Of a DNA stretch of 64,000 nt, positions 1 through 12,800 are shown piece after piece. Origin of the DNA: Haberlea rhodopensis (Eukaryota; Streptophyta; Magnoliopsida; Lamiales; Gesneriaceae); contig CAJQUN010000057.1 in NCBI GenBank assembly GCA_907163345.1, positions 3,100,001 to 3,164,000 on the forward strand. Direction: 5' to 3'. The notes below the pieces were generated by a model. That model was not told the origin of the DNA. It saw only the letters and a program-made list of their open reading frames with translations, and did no database searches. The stretch's first letter is position 1. Every line of letters begins with the position of its first letter. The position numbers were made by a program, and so were the translations under genes.

Positions 1-1368
1 AAGGGGAGTTAGTTTTCCCATCTCTTTTATTGCTTTCTTATTTTCAAATTTTTCTCTTTTCTTATATTGTTGCCTTACATTGGGGACAATGTAAGATTTA
101 AGTATATGGGAGGGATTAGTGGTATGTTATTGCTTTTTTATTTTAAAAATACAAAAAAATCGAAAAATTTGAAAATTTGGAGCTCATTGTTAGTGATGAA
201 CTTAGACTTTTGAATTACTAGCCCATGATGAAACCTAATTAATTGCATGCATGCTTTTGAACACAGGTGAATTGTTAACCTTGAAACACTTTGAACTCTA
301 ATGCAATTATGCTTTGACTTAGTAGTTGAATATTTTGAGCACGAATCGGTTATGGCTTGTGAAGTGTGCAAAGTTTAGTGAAGATTATGTGAACTTTGTG
401 ATAGTCTTAAGAAGTCTCTAATACATGCTAGAACTTAACTACATACTATTTGAGGCATATGCCTAGACTACTTGCGAACATGAAAGTGATATAGGAGATC
501 TTTGATGCGTTTGAGCCTTTCAAGCCTACCATGTAAACGAAATCATCTCTAGTATCCCCTTTGAGCTTTAATGCAAAAAGAATGGTAGTTTGCTAAGCAT
601 ACTAAAGACCCAAATTCAACATTCCTTGACTAGCTTATCATCTTCCCTAATGAGCCTAATATGATTTTTAAATCCATACCTTTGAAGGGAGTATGATGTG
701 TTTCATTCACATGCACGTGTTGTCATTGATTCATATGTTTGAGAGCTTTATTGTCAAAAGAATGAAATGCATGAAAGAAAATGGATGCCTTAAGAAAATC
801 GCTAAAAGCATGACTCCGAGGAGAGCCAAGGCACAAGAAGAAAGTAAATGAGTTAAACCTTGATAAAATGAACAAGGTTTGAGAAAAATCTTGCAAGAAG
901 AGAAGTCTAAATTGTGCATATCGACATACTCTCTTGTTTGATGCATCATTACCCTTTCTTCCAAAAGCCAATACATAGGCCAAGCTACAAGCTAATAAAG
1001 ATCTACTTGATTTGTGTTTGCAAGTGGCTAGATAGTGGAGAAGAGTGTGCAAGTGGGCTTATACTTGTGTTAGTGTATAACTTGAGCTATTATGGGTTTG
1101 CATTTATTGGATCTATAATTTGTACATAACACTTGTTTGTGACCACACACACACATGTTCTCGGCTTTGTTAAGTATGAGATGTCTAGGGATTGAACTTG
1201 TTCAACTGTTAACTTTTCACCGTCTTTCATTACTATGCATGTTTAAAAATTGTTGAAGCACTAAAGTGAGGATAAATTAGTTTGTTATGATTCTATGAGC
1301 CAACAAAAATATGTAGTTTTGTCTGATTTACTCGAGGTCGGGTAAAGATTAAGTATGGGGGAGTTTGA
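1..1368 (+). mobile_element. 3' noncoding end of an Athila-like Ty3/gypsy copy (copy A)
   Basis: No coding sequence is seen. The stretch is nearly the same as 18538-19911, which lies between the end of the coding remnant and an LTR in copy C, so it is the 3' untranslated part of the same family. It carries a first purine-rich block near 104-116 and the polypurine tract (tatgggggag, about 1354-1363) just before the LTR at 1369. The rest of copy A lies outside the window. Short ORFs here have no recognisable product. Confidence 0.75.
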
Positions 1369-2768
1369 TGTGACTAGAAATAGACACATCTTACTTTTAA
1401 TTGCCTACGATTTGGTATGTTTTGATAGATAAATTGATACATATGCTACTTCATCGTATATTTGTGTAAATGTAGGTGGAGTAGAAGAAATCGAGTTAAT
1501 AATGATGAATAAGGACCAAGAAATGCATTGGAGATGACAATAGATCAAAGTAGAGCAAGACAAATGCAAAAAAGTTGACCAAGGCAGGCGATCCATCGCC
1601 CATGAAGCAGAGATCGATCGCCTCGAGACAGAAAGTTTAAGCAACAAATTCGTCAACTAGCGATCGATCGCCGAGAACCGTCGATAGATCCCCAAAACAA
1701 TCTGACTGAAAAAAATAAGCTGGCGATCTATCCCCAGAGGAGTCCGAGAAAAAAAGGAAACTTTGTTTTTTACCATCTTTGGGAGATTTTGACCTATCCT
1801 AGCACACCTCTTACCATATAACTCGAAAACCAGCCTCCCAAATAGGATTATTCAGACTTTAGACTTAGAAAATTTTATTTTTCTCTCGACTTTTGAACAA
1901 CGCTTTGGAGGATCAAAACACGAAGACGGAATTGACGCACAGGAATCGTGTTTCTCTTCAGTAACTTTTTCTCTAGCTTTTATTTCATGTTTTCTAGACT
2001 ACTTTTTGTTGTTTTTAAATTTAGCCATGCTTGGCTTAACCTTTTTAATTCTTGGTTGAGGGATACTTTCCTTTGGATTTAAACACTTGTGAAAATTTTG
2101 GTTTGATTGGGTGATTTTAATTCAATTTCAAATTGTTTTTCATATTATTGTTGATATGATTGTTGTGTTTGATTAATAGATTGATCACCTAGTAATCGTA
2201 TACACAATCTAAGGCTAATTAAGAAGCAACTAAGATTGATAATTACCTGTTGTTGGTGTTATTAAAATTCTTAGGGAAAACGATTGGATAATCTATTCTA
2301 ACGGCTGTAGTTTTTATTGATTAGATTCATCAAACTTACTAGTTTTTGAAGCTATCATTGAGTTAATATTAAAAGCCGTAGTTTTGGCTAATTATTTGAT
2401 AAATGTCGAATTTGAATGTTGTTTTCTGTTTGACTACGATTAAGGTGGGAGAGGAATTAAATTTCAAATTGATGAATAATTGAATAAAAATCAAATCTTT
2501 TGTTAATCAATGATCAAGTGAATACTTTTCAAAGTTAAAGTTGCCTGAAAACCAAGAATTACTTTTTAATCTTGATAATATAGTAATTTCACTTTCTTTA
2601 GTTTAATTAATTTTAGTTAAGGATTGCAAAACCCCTGAATTTATTACTTAATTTTTTCTTTTGTTAAAACTACACTTCCCTGTGCGATCGATCCCTACTT
2701 ACACTACTACATTTATTTGTTGTTAACTGAGAATGGTTAATTTGGGTGTACACGATAAGCGTAAACCA
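1369..2768 (+). mobile_element. LTR 1 of the Athila-like family
   Basis: The LTR begins TGTGACTAG directly after a polypurine tract and ends ...ACCA, followed within a few bases by a primer binding site. It is 1400 bp. The same sequence recurs at 5745-7137 and, truncated, at 19912-20152. It serves at once as the end of copy A and the start of copy B, so the arrangement is head-to-tail with a shared LTR. It contains several variants of the GCGATCGATCGC palindrome between about 1590 and 1740. Differences from LTR 2 are scattered throughout, so the copies are not recent. Confidence 0.8.
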
Positions 2769-2772
2769 CTTT

Positions 2773-2790
2773 TGGCATTGTTGTCGGGTA
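2773..2790 (+). promoter_or_regulatory. Degenerate primer binding site (tRNA-Asp type)
   Basis: The 18 bases after LTR 1 match the complement of the plant tRNA-Asp 3' end (TGGCGCCGTTGCCGGGGA) at about 13 of 18 positions. Most mismatches are C-to-T or G-to-A, as expected from decay of methylated DNA. tRNA-Asp priming is typical of Athila and Tat lineages. Confidence 0.65.
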
Positions 2791-2856
2791 GCCGTTTACT
2801 TTTATGTTAACTTTTATTTTTATTTTATTCTCGTTTTATGCTCTTATCGTTTGTTA

Positions 2857-4495
2857 ATGAGTACATGCGATCCCTCAGATCAAGAAGACAACGTTCAATA
2901 CGATCCTGAAATCGAGAGGACGCTACATAGGCGAAGAAGAGAAACTAGAAGACTAGAAGAGGAAGAGCGGAACAACATGGCCGCGAATCAAAGTCTACGA
3001 CAATTGGCCAATCCAGATTTGAACCAACAACCTCTTTGCATTACATTTCCTTCTCTGGCAACAAATGTTAATTTTGATCTGAAATCAGGACTAATACATT
3101 TGTTGCCTTCTTTTCATGGACTTGCAGGAGAGGATCCTCACAAGCACTTAAAGGAGTTTCATGTGGTTTGCACAAAACCTACTGGGATTACCGATGAGCA
3201 AATCAAGTTGAAAGTCGTCCCTTCTCCTTAAAGGAAGCTACGAAGGACTGTCTATTCTATCTACCATCAGGCTCGTTACCATATGGAATGACTTGAAGAG
3301 GACTTTTCTTGAGAAATACTTTCCAGCATCGAGGCCTGCCAACATACGAAAGGAGATCTATAGCATTAGGCAATGCACTGGAGAGACACTTCACGAGTAC
3401 TCGAAACGCTTCAAAAAGTTGTGTGCAAGTTGCCCACAACATCAGATAAGTGAGCATCTTCTCATTCAATACTTTTATGAAGGTTACTTGTCTAGTGACA
3501 GGAATTTAGTGGATGTTGCGAGAGGTGGAGCTTTTATGGATAAGACACCGGAGGAGGCGAGAAATTGATAGCAAACATAGCAGCGAACTCACAGCAATTT
3601 GGCAACTTTAGAGCTGATCAAGCTCAAAGGAAACAAGGCGAGGTAAATGTATCTAATCTTGAGCTACAACTTATTAGCCTCACCTCTCTTGTTTTTCAAA
3701 TGGCAGGAGGCAATGGACAGAATGTGAAGCCGTGTGGAATTTGTTTGGAGATGAGTCATACCACATATGCATACCCCTCACTTCAAGAGACATATGATGA
3801 GCAAGTTAATGCAGCGGGTGGATTTCCAGGGCAACCACGACGTAAATATGACCCCTACTCGAACACCTACAACCCAGGATGGAGAGACCACCCAAATCTG
3901 AGCTATGGACCACAATCGATGAACATGTTCCACCTCAAGTACCACAACATCCACCACCCTACAGGCCACCATTTCAGAGGACACAACAGTCTAATTTTCC
4001 TTCTACTAGCGATAGACTCGAAATTATTATTCAAGATCTTGCTCATAATATTATAAAATTTCAACAGGAAACAAGATCCAGCATTCAAACCTTGAACACA
4101 CAAGTGGGTCAACTAGCAATCACACTCAATCGTGTGGAAGCTCATGGATCAAACACCCTACCCTCCCAAATAGTGGTGAATCCAAGGGAGAATGCAAGTG
4201 CAGTCACACTGAAGAGTGGAAAGGAATTGGAGATACCAGAGAAGAAGGAGCCGAACCCGCCCAAGGATGATAAGGAGAAGGAAGTTGAAGTTGGAAGCAA
4301 AGCCACTGTGGAAACTGAGGTACCAAAAAGTAAGTTCCCTCCCTTGTCGGCGTATAAAGTTCCACCCCCTTTTCCCCAAGCATTAAAGGATAATAGGAAA
4401 GAAACTAAACTCAAAGGATTGTATGAGACTTTTCGACGGTGTGAGCTAAACATTTCTTTGCTTGATGATATTCAACAAATGCCTCGTTATGCAAA
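2857..4495 (+). pseudogene. Athila-like gag, frameshifted (copy B)
   Basis: This encodes the retrotransposon capsid/nucleocapsid protein. The start is the ATG at 2857 (MSTCDPSDQ), equivalent to 7227 in copy C. Recognisable blocks are the capsid motif LLPSFHGLAGEDPHKHLKEF (about 3100-3155), the FLEKYFPAS/NIRKEIY block (3305-3365), and a CCHC zinc knuckle near 3728-3772 whose last Cys is replaced by Tyr. The reading frame breaks near 3225 and again near 3567, where copy C has one more T, and hops frames around 3880. A Lys/Glu/Pro-rich linker leads toward the protease. It cannot make a full protein. The assignment to a Ty3/gypsy non-chromovirus is firm; the Athila lineage is likely. Confidence 0.75.
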
Positions 4496-5082
4496 TTTTA
4501 AAAGATTTATGTACTGCAAAAAGAAATCATAGTTTGAAGGGATCCCATAAAATTGAATTGGGTGAAAATGTGTCCACTGTCATCCAAAGAAAAATCCCTA
4601 CAAAGTGTAAGGATCCAGGTATGTCCTCTATCCCATGCACAATTGGTAATACTCGCCTTGAAAAGACCATGTTAGATTTAGGAGCATCGATTAATGGCAT
4701 GCCATATTCTATTTATGCTTCTTTGCAACTTGGTCCTTTGAACACTACTGGGGTAGTTATTCAATTGGCGGATAGGTCTAGTGCATATTCTAGGGGTGTG
4801 ATTGAAGATGTGCTTGTGCAAGTGAATGAATTGATATTTCCTGCTGATTTCTATGTGCTTGATAGGGAGAATGCTGACAAGAGTAGCCCCATTTTGTTAG
4901 GAAGGTCATTTCTAAAAACTTCTAAGACCAAGATAGATGTTCATAGTGATACCCTTACTATGGAGTTTGATGGCAAAATTGTTACTTTTAATATTTATGA
5001 TGCCATAAAATATCCTTGCAATAATGATGGCATTGTTTATTCTATTGACGTTATTGATTATTTGTCACAGAGGATTTTTTAG
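4462..5082 (+). pseudogene. Retroviral-type aspartic protease region of copy B
   Basis: This is an open stretch downstream of gag. It contains the aspartic-protease signature LDLGASIN (about 4675-4698; catalytic D-x-G-A), then the flap/strand region ADRSSAYSRGVIEDVLV and the conserved LLGRSFL near 4894-4914. In an intact element this enzyme would cleave the Gag-Pol polyprotein inside the virus-like particle. The frame is shifted relative to the end of gag near 4495, so it would not be translated as a fusion. The matching region in copy C is 17560-18110. Confidence 0.75.
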
Positions 5083-5188
5083 ATTGTAGGGAAGGGTGAG
5101 TTAGAAATTACTCTCACCATGGCTATGGAAAAGGAAAGTGAGGAGTTGATTCTCTTTGAAGAATTCAAAGACACTGTAGTTACCTTGG

Positions 5189-5744
5189 ATGATACACCTG
5201 AGTTATCTTAGTCAGGTAATATTTCTTTTGTGTCATTGCATATTTCTAACACTAGATTACTTCCATCTGTTTTGCAGGCACCTACCATTGAGGTCGCTGC
5301 CTAGCCATCTCAAGTATGTATTCCTTGGTGGAGGAGACACATTACCAGTAATCATCTCTAGCAAGTTGAGGGATGAACAAGAAGAAGAACTTATACATGT
5401 GCTAAAGGAGCACAAGACTGCCATATGATGGACCATTGCTGACATCAAGGGAATCAGACCCTCTACATGCATGCATCACATCCTACTAGAAGAAGGAGGG
5501 AGCCCTACACGTCAACCTCAAAGGAAGCTTAACCCATCTATGATGGATGTAGTGAAGGAGGAGATTTTAAAGCTTTTAGCAGTTGGGGTGATCTACCCCA
5601 TCTCAGACAGTCAATGGGTCAGCCCAGTTCAAGTTGTGCCAAAGAAGACTGGCATCATTGTAATTAAGAACAAAGATGATGAGCTAGTTCCCACTCGTAC
5701 TCAAAATGGTGGAGAGTTTGTATCGGCTATAGGAAGCTCAACGC
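5189..5744 (+). pseudogene. Start of Ty3/gypsy reverse transcriptase, cut at 5744 (copy B)
   Basis: The protease-RT linker (LPSHLKYVFLGG, 5295-5330) and the beginning of the RT domain are visible: GVIYPISDSQWVSPVQVVPKK (5587-5649), then a frameshifted IGYRKLNA that corresponds to the conserved CIDYRKLNA. A stop follows HKTAI at 5426-5428. The domain ends abruptly at 5744, where a new LTR begins at its exact first base. RNase H and integrase are absent. The simplest reading is that copy C inserted here and that the far half of copy B was later lost. Confidence 0.75.
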
Positions 5745-7137
5745 TGTGACTAGAAATAGACACGTCTATTGCGTTTAATTGCCTACGATTTGGTATGTTT
5801 TGATAGATAAATTGATACATATGCTACCTAATCATAAATTTGTGTAAATGTAGGTGGAATAGAAGAAATCGAGCTAATAGCAATGAATAAGGACCAAGAA
5901 ATGTATTGGAGATGACAAGAGATCAAAGTAGACCAAGAAAAATGCATAAAAGTTGACCAAGACAGGCCATCGCCAGGAAGCAGCGATCGCCTCAAGGCAG
6001 AAAGTTTAAGCAACAAAATTCAAGAACTAGTGATCGATCGCCGAGAAGCGCCGATCGATCGCCAAAACATTCTGGCTGGAAAAATAAGCTGGCGATCGAT
6101 CGCCAGAGGAGTCCGAGAAAGAAATGAAACTCGGTTTTTTTACCATCTTTGGGAGATTTTGGCATATCCTAGCACTCCTCCTACCATATAACTCGAAAAT
6201 TAGCCTCCCAAATAGGATTATTCAGACTTTAGACTTAGAAAAATTTATTTTTCTTTCAACTTTTGAAGAACGCTTTGGAGGATCAAAACACGAAGACGGA
6301 ATTGACGCACTGGAATCGTGTTTCTCTTCAGTAACTTTATCTCTAGCTTTTATTTAATGTTTTCTAGACTAGTTTTTGTTGTTTTTGATTTAGCCATGCT
6401 TGGCTTAACCTTTTTAATTCTGGGTTGAGGGATACTTGCCTTTGGATTTAAACACTTGTGAGAATTTTGGTTTGATTGCATGATTTAATTAAATTTCAAA
6501 TTGTTTTTCATATTATTGTTGATATGATTGTTGTGTTTGATTGATAGATTGATCACCTAGTAATCATATACACAATCTAAGGCTAAATAAGAAGCAACTA
6601 AGATTGATAATTACCTGTTGTTGATGTTATTAAAATTCTTAGGGAAACTATTGGATAATCGATTCTAACGGGTGTAGTTTTTATTGATTAGATTCATCGA
6701 ACTTACTAGTTTTTTACGCTATCATTGAGTTAATCATAACGGCTGTAGTTTTGGTTAATTATTTGATAAGAGTCGAATTTGACTGTTGTTTTCTGTTTGA
6801 CTACGATTAAGGTGAGGGAGGAATTATATTTCCAATTGATGAATAATTGAATAAAAATCGAATCTTTTGTTAATCAATGATCAAGTGAATAATTTCCAAA
6901 GTTGACCGAAAACCAAGAATTGTTTTTTAATCTTGATAATCTAGTAATTTCGCTTTCTTTAGTTTGATTAATTTTAGTAAAGAATTACAAAACCCCTGAA
7001 TTTTATTACTTAATTTTGTCTTTTGTTAACACAAGAGAATACACTTCCCTGTGGTGTCAATCCCTACTTACACTACTATATTTATATGTTGTTAACTGAG
7101 AATGGTTAATTTGGGCGTACACGATAAGCGCACACCA
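5745..7137 (+). mobile_element. LTR 2, 5' LTR of Athila-like copy C
   Basis: It begins TGTGACTAG and ends ...CACACCA, 1393 bp, collinear with LTR 1 with scattered substitutions and small indels. It sits directly against the truncated RT of copy B, with no 3' noncoding region or polypurine tract before it. That fits a 5' LTR of an inserted element rather than a 3' LTR of copy B. The expected 5-bp target duplication on this side would be aacgc (5740-5744); its partner is lost. GCGATCGATCGC-type palindromes lie around 5985-6110. Confidence 0.8.
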
Positions 7138-7142
7138 AATTT

Positions 7143-7160
7143 TGTCGTTGTTGCTGGGGA
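7143..7160 (+). promoter_or_regulatory. Degenerate primer binding site (tRNA-Asp type), copy C
   Basis: TGTCGTTGTTGCTGGGGA matches the complement of the plant tRNA-Asp 3' end at about 14 of 18 bases, five bases after the end of LTR 2. It is better kept than the site at 2773. Confidence 0.65.
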
Positions 7161-7226
7161 GGCGTTTACTTTTGTGTTAAGTTTTAATTTTATTTTATTC
7201 TCGTTTTATGCTATTATCGTTTGTTA

Positions 7227-8304
7227 ATGAGTACAGGCGATACCTCAGATCAAGAAGACAACGTTCAGTATGATCCTGAAATTGAGAGGACGCTACATAG
7301 GCGAAGAAGAGAAACTAGAAGAGGAAGAGTGGAACAACAAGGCCGTGAATCAAAGTCTACGACAATTGGCCAATCCAGATTTGAACCAACAACCTTTTTG
7401 CATTACCTTTCCTGCTCTTGCAACAAATATTAATTTTGAATTGAAATCCGGACTAATACATTTGTTGCCTTCTTTTCATGGACTTGCAGGAGAGGATCCT
7501 CACAAGCACTTAATGGAGTTTCATGTGGTTTGCACCATCATGAAACCAACTGGGATTACCGAGGAGCAAATCAAGTTGAGAGCCTTCCCCTTCTCCTTAA
7601 AGGATGCTGTGAAGGACTGTTTATTCTATCTACCATCAGGCTCGATTACCACATGGAATGACTTGAAGAGGACTTTTCTTGAGAAATACTTTCCAGCATC
7701 GTGGACTGCCAACATACGAAAGGAGATCTACAACATTAGGCAATACACTGGAGAGACACTTCACGAGTACTGGGAACGCTTCAAAAAATTTGTGTGCAAT
7801 TTGCCCACAACATCATATAAGTGAACATCTACTCATTCAATACTTTTATGAAGGTTTGTTGTCTAGTGACATGAATTTAGTGGATGTTGCAAGCGGTGGA
7901 GCTTTTGTGGATAAGACACCGGAGGAGACAAGAAATTTGATAGCAAATATGGCAGCCAACTCACAGCAATTCGGCACCTTTAGAGCTGATCCATCTCAAA
8001 GGAAACAAGGCGAGGTAAATGTATCTAATCTTGAGCAACAAGTTATTAGCCTAACCTTTCTTGTGCGTCAAAGGGCAGGAGGAAATGGACAGAACGTGAA
8101 ACCGTGTGGGATTTGTTTGGAGATGAGTCATACCATATATGCATGCCCCTCACTTCAAGAGACATCTGCTGAGCAAGTTAATGCAACGGGTGGATTTCCG
8201 AGGCAACCACAACGCAAACATGACCCCTATTCAAGCACCTACAACCCAGGATGGAGAGACCACCCAAATCTAAGCTACGGACCACAATCGATGAACCATT
8301 TTCC
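7227..8304 (+). pseudogene. Athila-like gag, first part (copy C), interrupted by a copia insertion
   Basis: This is the same gag as at 2857, starting at the ATG at 7227 (MSTGDTSDQ). Relative to copy B it lacks 8 bp near 7320, which shifts the frame, and it shifts again near 7790 in an A/T run. The capsid blocks are clear, and the CCHC zinc knuckle is complete here (CGIC...H...C, about 8108-8152). The gene stops at 8304, where the Angela-type element is inserted, and resumes at 17076. The target duplication is ttcc (tttcc at 8300-8304, gttcc at 17076-17080). Confidence 0.75.
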
Positions 8305-9805
8305 TGTAAGTAATCCAACAAGCATGGTACGCAGCGGAATAAAATTTTGGATTACTAATACACCGGATCTATACATAGGTTATCATATCGGATTAGGGAT
8401 TACAAAAGTCTCACCCTTGTAGCGTGTTTGAGCAGAATCCTCCTTGAAGCACCACGTCCAACACGTTCCGAGTCACGAGCAACACCTCCAAGGTCTTTCC
8501 TCTACGGTATCCACACGATCAAATCGAAAGGGGCTTTAAGAACAAGTTGCTAGACTAGTTCTTAAATCAAAACTCAACTCATGGTTCAAAACCGACTAAC
8601 GACTACCAAAAACCAACCAAAAGAATCAACGGCGGCCGTGAAGAAAAGCTACGGCCGTGATGATCTTTGGAGTAGAGGAGGCGGCCGAGAGAGCTTGGGA
8701 GGAGCTTAGGTTATTTGATATGAAGTGTTAATTATCATTAACCTTGCTTACTAATTATATATGATTTAATTAAAGGCTTTCTCAAAGCCTTATGGGCTCA
8801 AACCCATGATATAATTAAATCCTTATAATTATTTAATTAAGACTCTTCTTAATTAATTAATTCATCCAATGAATTTAATTCCCTTTATCGATTTAATCTT
8901 TTGTGCGACCCGATAGGATCTTGTAATGTTGGCAGTGACATAAAATCTCATTTTACGTCACAAGCAAGGAGCGGTGTCTAGCAACACATCAAGGCTACCC
9001 AAATTACAAAAATGTCTTTGACTCGACATAACCTTAGAACTTGTGATAATATTAATCATGTAACTTAATCCCTTTGTCCTTTGTGTTTAAATTGAACACG
9101 AGTCATGGAATAGTCATACTCGTATATTCAATCTTTATTTCTTGATCCCCAAGTAGAACTAGAATAAACGTATAAGCTTGATATCACATATCGACTCATT
9201 CGAGCATGGCCATGCATTTTAGTTCTCACTTGATCAAGGGCCAAACACTTCTCCTGTTATATAGGAGGAACAAATCCTATATCGATCAGTCAACATCCCT
9301 CTACATAATTCGTAGTGTATCCAATAGTCGCCTTTATAGTTTACCCTGTTACGGGTAACGTTTGACAATATCAAGATACATAACTCCTTATGTTGGGATC
9401 TCTGATGATCACAAGTCGTAAGGATTACATACATTATTATCACTATGAGAATTGCTTATGACACTCATATAACTATCCATGTTGCATTCTCATGGTGGGT
9501 CTGTCCAGTACATCGTTCTCTAACATGTACCCATGTGTTGATTTGATATCTCATATCAATGAACAATTCATCAATCAACACATACTAGTCTCTATGTATT
9601 ATCATTATCCCGATTCATGATAATACTTGACTAGGGACAATGTTTAAGAATAATACAATATTATTCTAAGGACATTAACATATATATTAATTCACATTGC
9701 ACAGTTAAACGAATAATATATAATAATGAATTGCCATTCATAAAATCATAAACATTGTATGTCAAAACAATCATTCAATGACATGTCTTAGGGCATATCC
9801 CAACA
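8305..9805 (-). mobile_element. 3' LTR of the Angela-type element
   Basis: 1501 bp, TG...CA on the minus strand. It is preceded on that strand by the polypurine tract GTGCAAGTGGGAGATT (9806-9821). The small ORF at 9234-9443 is repeated exactly at 16504-16713 because both lie in the LTR; it is not a gene. The end of the polyprotein ORF overlaps the first 31 bp of this LTR. Confidence 0.93.
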
Positions 9806-12800
9806 AATCTCCCACTTGCACTAAGACCACTCAGACATGTCCTAATACCTAGAGATCTACTATGACGATCATGCTTCTGCTGTGACAGTGGCTTCGTCAA
9901 TGGGTCATATACGTTATCATCTGTTGGTACTTTGCATATTTTAACATCTCCCCTTTCAACGATTTCTCGAATGAAATGAAAGGGCCGAAGTATGTGCTTG
10001 GTTCTTTGGTGAGATCTAGGTTCCTTAGCCAATGCGATCGCTCCATTGTTTTCACAATAGAGTTCTATCGGATCTTTAATGCTAGGCACCACTCCAAGTT
10101 CAGAAATGAACTTCCTAATCCAAACAGCTTCCTTTGTGGCATCCGAGGCAGCAATATACTCAGCTTCTGTTGTAGAATCGGCTACTGTCTCTTGCTTTGA
10201 ACTCTTCCAGCTCACAGCACCTCCATTTAGGCAATACACATATCCAGATTGCGATCGATAATCATCTTTGTCGGTTTGGAAGCTTGCATCAGTGTAACCC
10301 ATTACATTAAGCTCTTCCTCACCTCCATAAATCAAGAATGTATCCTTAGTTCTTCTCAAGTACTTCAGGATATTCTTGACAGCAATCCAGTGACCTTCAC
10401 CTAGATCAACTTGATATCTGCTCGTCATGCTCAAAGCATACGATACATCGGGACGAGTACATATCATGGCAAACATGATAGATCCAATAGCTGACGCATA
10501 TGGGATCTTACTCATGCGTTGTCTCTCATATGGTGTTGAAGGACACTGTTCCTTCGAGAGATATATACCATGTGTCATGGGCACGAATCATTTCTTTGAT
10601 TCTTGCATGCTAAACCTTTTAAGCACTTTGTCTATGTATGTACTTTGACTTAGGCCAATAAGCCTTCTCGATCTATCTCTATAGATCTTGATTCCTAATA
10701 CATAGGTGGCTTCTCCCAAATCTTTCATCGAAAAGCAATTCCCTGGCCAAATCTTTACAGATTGTAAGGCAGGGATATCATTCCCAATGAGAAGTATGTC
10801 ATCTACATACAACACTAGGAAAATGATTATGCTCCCACTGACCTTCTTGTAGACACAAGGTTCATCTACGTTTTTGATAAAACCAAACTCTTTGATTGCA
10901 TCATCAAAACGAAGATTCCACCTCCGAGAAGCTTGCTTCAATCCATAAATGGATCGTTTTAGCTTGCATATCTTTCCAGCATCCTTTGGATCGACAAAAC
11001 CCTCGAACTGTGTCATGTACACATCCTAATGCAGATTTCCATTAAGGAAAGCTGTTTTGACATCCATCTGCCAGATTTCATAATCTTGAAATGCAGCTAT
11101 TGCAAGTAAGATCCTTATGGATTTAACCATGGCCACTGGTGAAAAGGTTTCATCATAGTCAATACCATGAATTTGTTTGAATCCTTTTGCAACCAGACGA
11201 CCTTTATAGGTTTGTACATTACCATCCATATCGGTCTTTCTCTTGAAAATCCATTTGCACCCTATGGGTCGTACCCCTTTAGGTGGATCAACCAAAGTCC
11301 ATACTTGATTTGCATACATGGATTCCATCTCAGATTTCATGGCCTCTTGCCATTTCTCAGAATCAGTGCCCATTATAGCTTGTTGATAAGATGACGGCTC
11401 ATCCTCATCAATAAGTAGTAAGTCACCTTGTTGAGTCACAAGAAATCCATATATCTGTGGCTCCCGGTGTTCTCTTACAGACCTACGCTGGGCTTGTGTC
11501 TCTTGAGCAGGCACTTTATCCACAACATCTTGTGGTGTCTGCTCTGTTTCCATCTCAATATCATGTTCAATGTTTTCTTGTGGTTGAACTTCACTAAGTT
11601 CTATTTGTCTCCCACTGGTTTTTCTAGAAATAAATTCTCTTTCAAGAAAGACACCAGTCCGAGCAACAACTACTTTGTTCTCGGTGGGATAATAGAAATA
11701 ATATCCTTTCGTTTCCTTAGGATACCCCACAAATAAACATTTATCAGATTTGGGTCCAAGTTTGTTAGTGGCGTGACGTCTAACGAAAGCCTCACAACCC
11801 CAAATCTTCATAAAAGACATACTAGGACGCTTCCCAGTCCATATCTCATATGGTGCCTTTTCCACTGATTTAGATCGAACACGGTTCAGTATGAAAATTG
11901 TTGTTTCTAAAGTGTGTCCCCAAAACGATATCGGAAGATCTGCATGACTCATCATTGATCTTACCATGTCCAACAAGGTTCGATTTCTCCTCTCGGATAC
12001 ACCATTCCATTGTGGAGTATACGGAGGAGTGAGTTGTGGGACTATCCCACACTCCTTTAGATAGTCATGAAATTCTTGGCTTAAGTATTCACCTCCTCGA
12101 TCTGATCGAAGGATTTTGATCCTTTTGCCAAGTTGGTTTTGTACTTCATTCTTGAAATCTTTGAACTTTTCAAAGGTTTCATGCTTATGCTTCATTAGGT
12201 ACACATACCCATATCTACTGAGGTCATCAGTAAATGTAACGAAGTACTGAAACCCACCTCTACCTTGTGTACTTATTGGTCCACGTACATCACTATGTAT
12301 TAGTCCCAATAAAACATTTGCCCTTTCCACATGTCCCTTGAAAGGGGCTTTAGTCATCTTGCCCATTAAACAAGACTCGCATGTTTCATATGATTCAAAA
12401 TCAAATGAATCTAATACTCCATCCTTATGAAGTTTAGATACGTGGTTCTCGTTTATGTGGCCCAAGCGACAATGCCAGAGATAAGTCGGATTACAATAAT
12501 TATTTTTAATCCTTTTAGTATTTATGTTATAGACAGGCATATCAAGATTTAATAAATAAAGATCATTCACCATTTGTGCACTAGCATAAAATATATCATT
12601 TAAATAAATGGAACAACAGTTGTCCTTTATAAATGAGAATCCATACTTGTCCAAACAAGAAATAGAAATAATGTTTTTGGTAATTGAAGGCACAAAATAA
12701 CAATCTTTTAAAATCAACGATAAACCAGAAGGCAAAGATAAATGATAATCCCCTACAGCTAATGTAGCAACTCTTGCTCCATTTCCAACTCGGAGATCAA

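Noticed and set aside
2746..5749. Integrated pararetrovirus
   Set aside because: LTRs, a tRNA-Asp primer site and a Ty3/gypsy gag-protease order are present; no movement protein or caulimovirus coat protein is seen.
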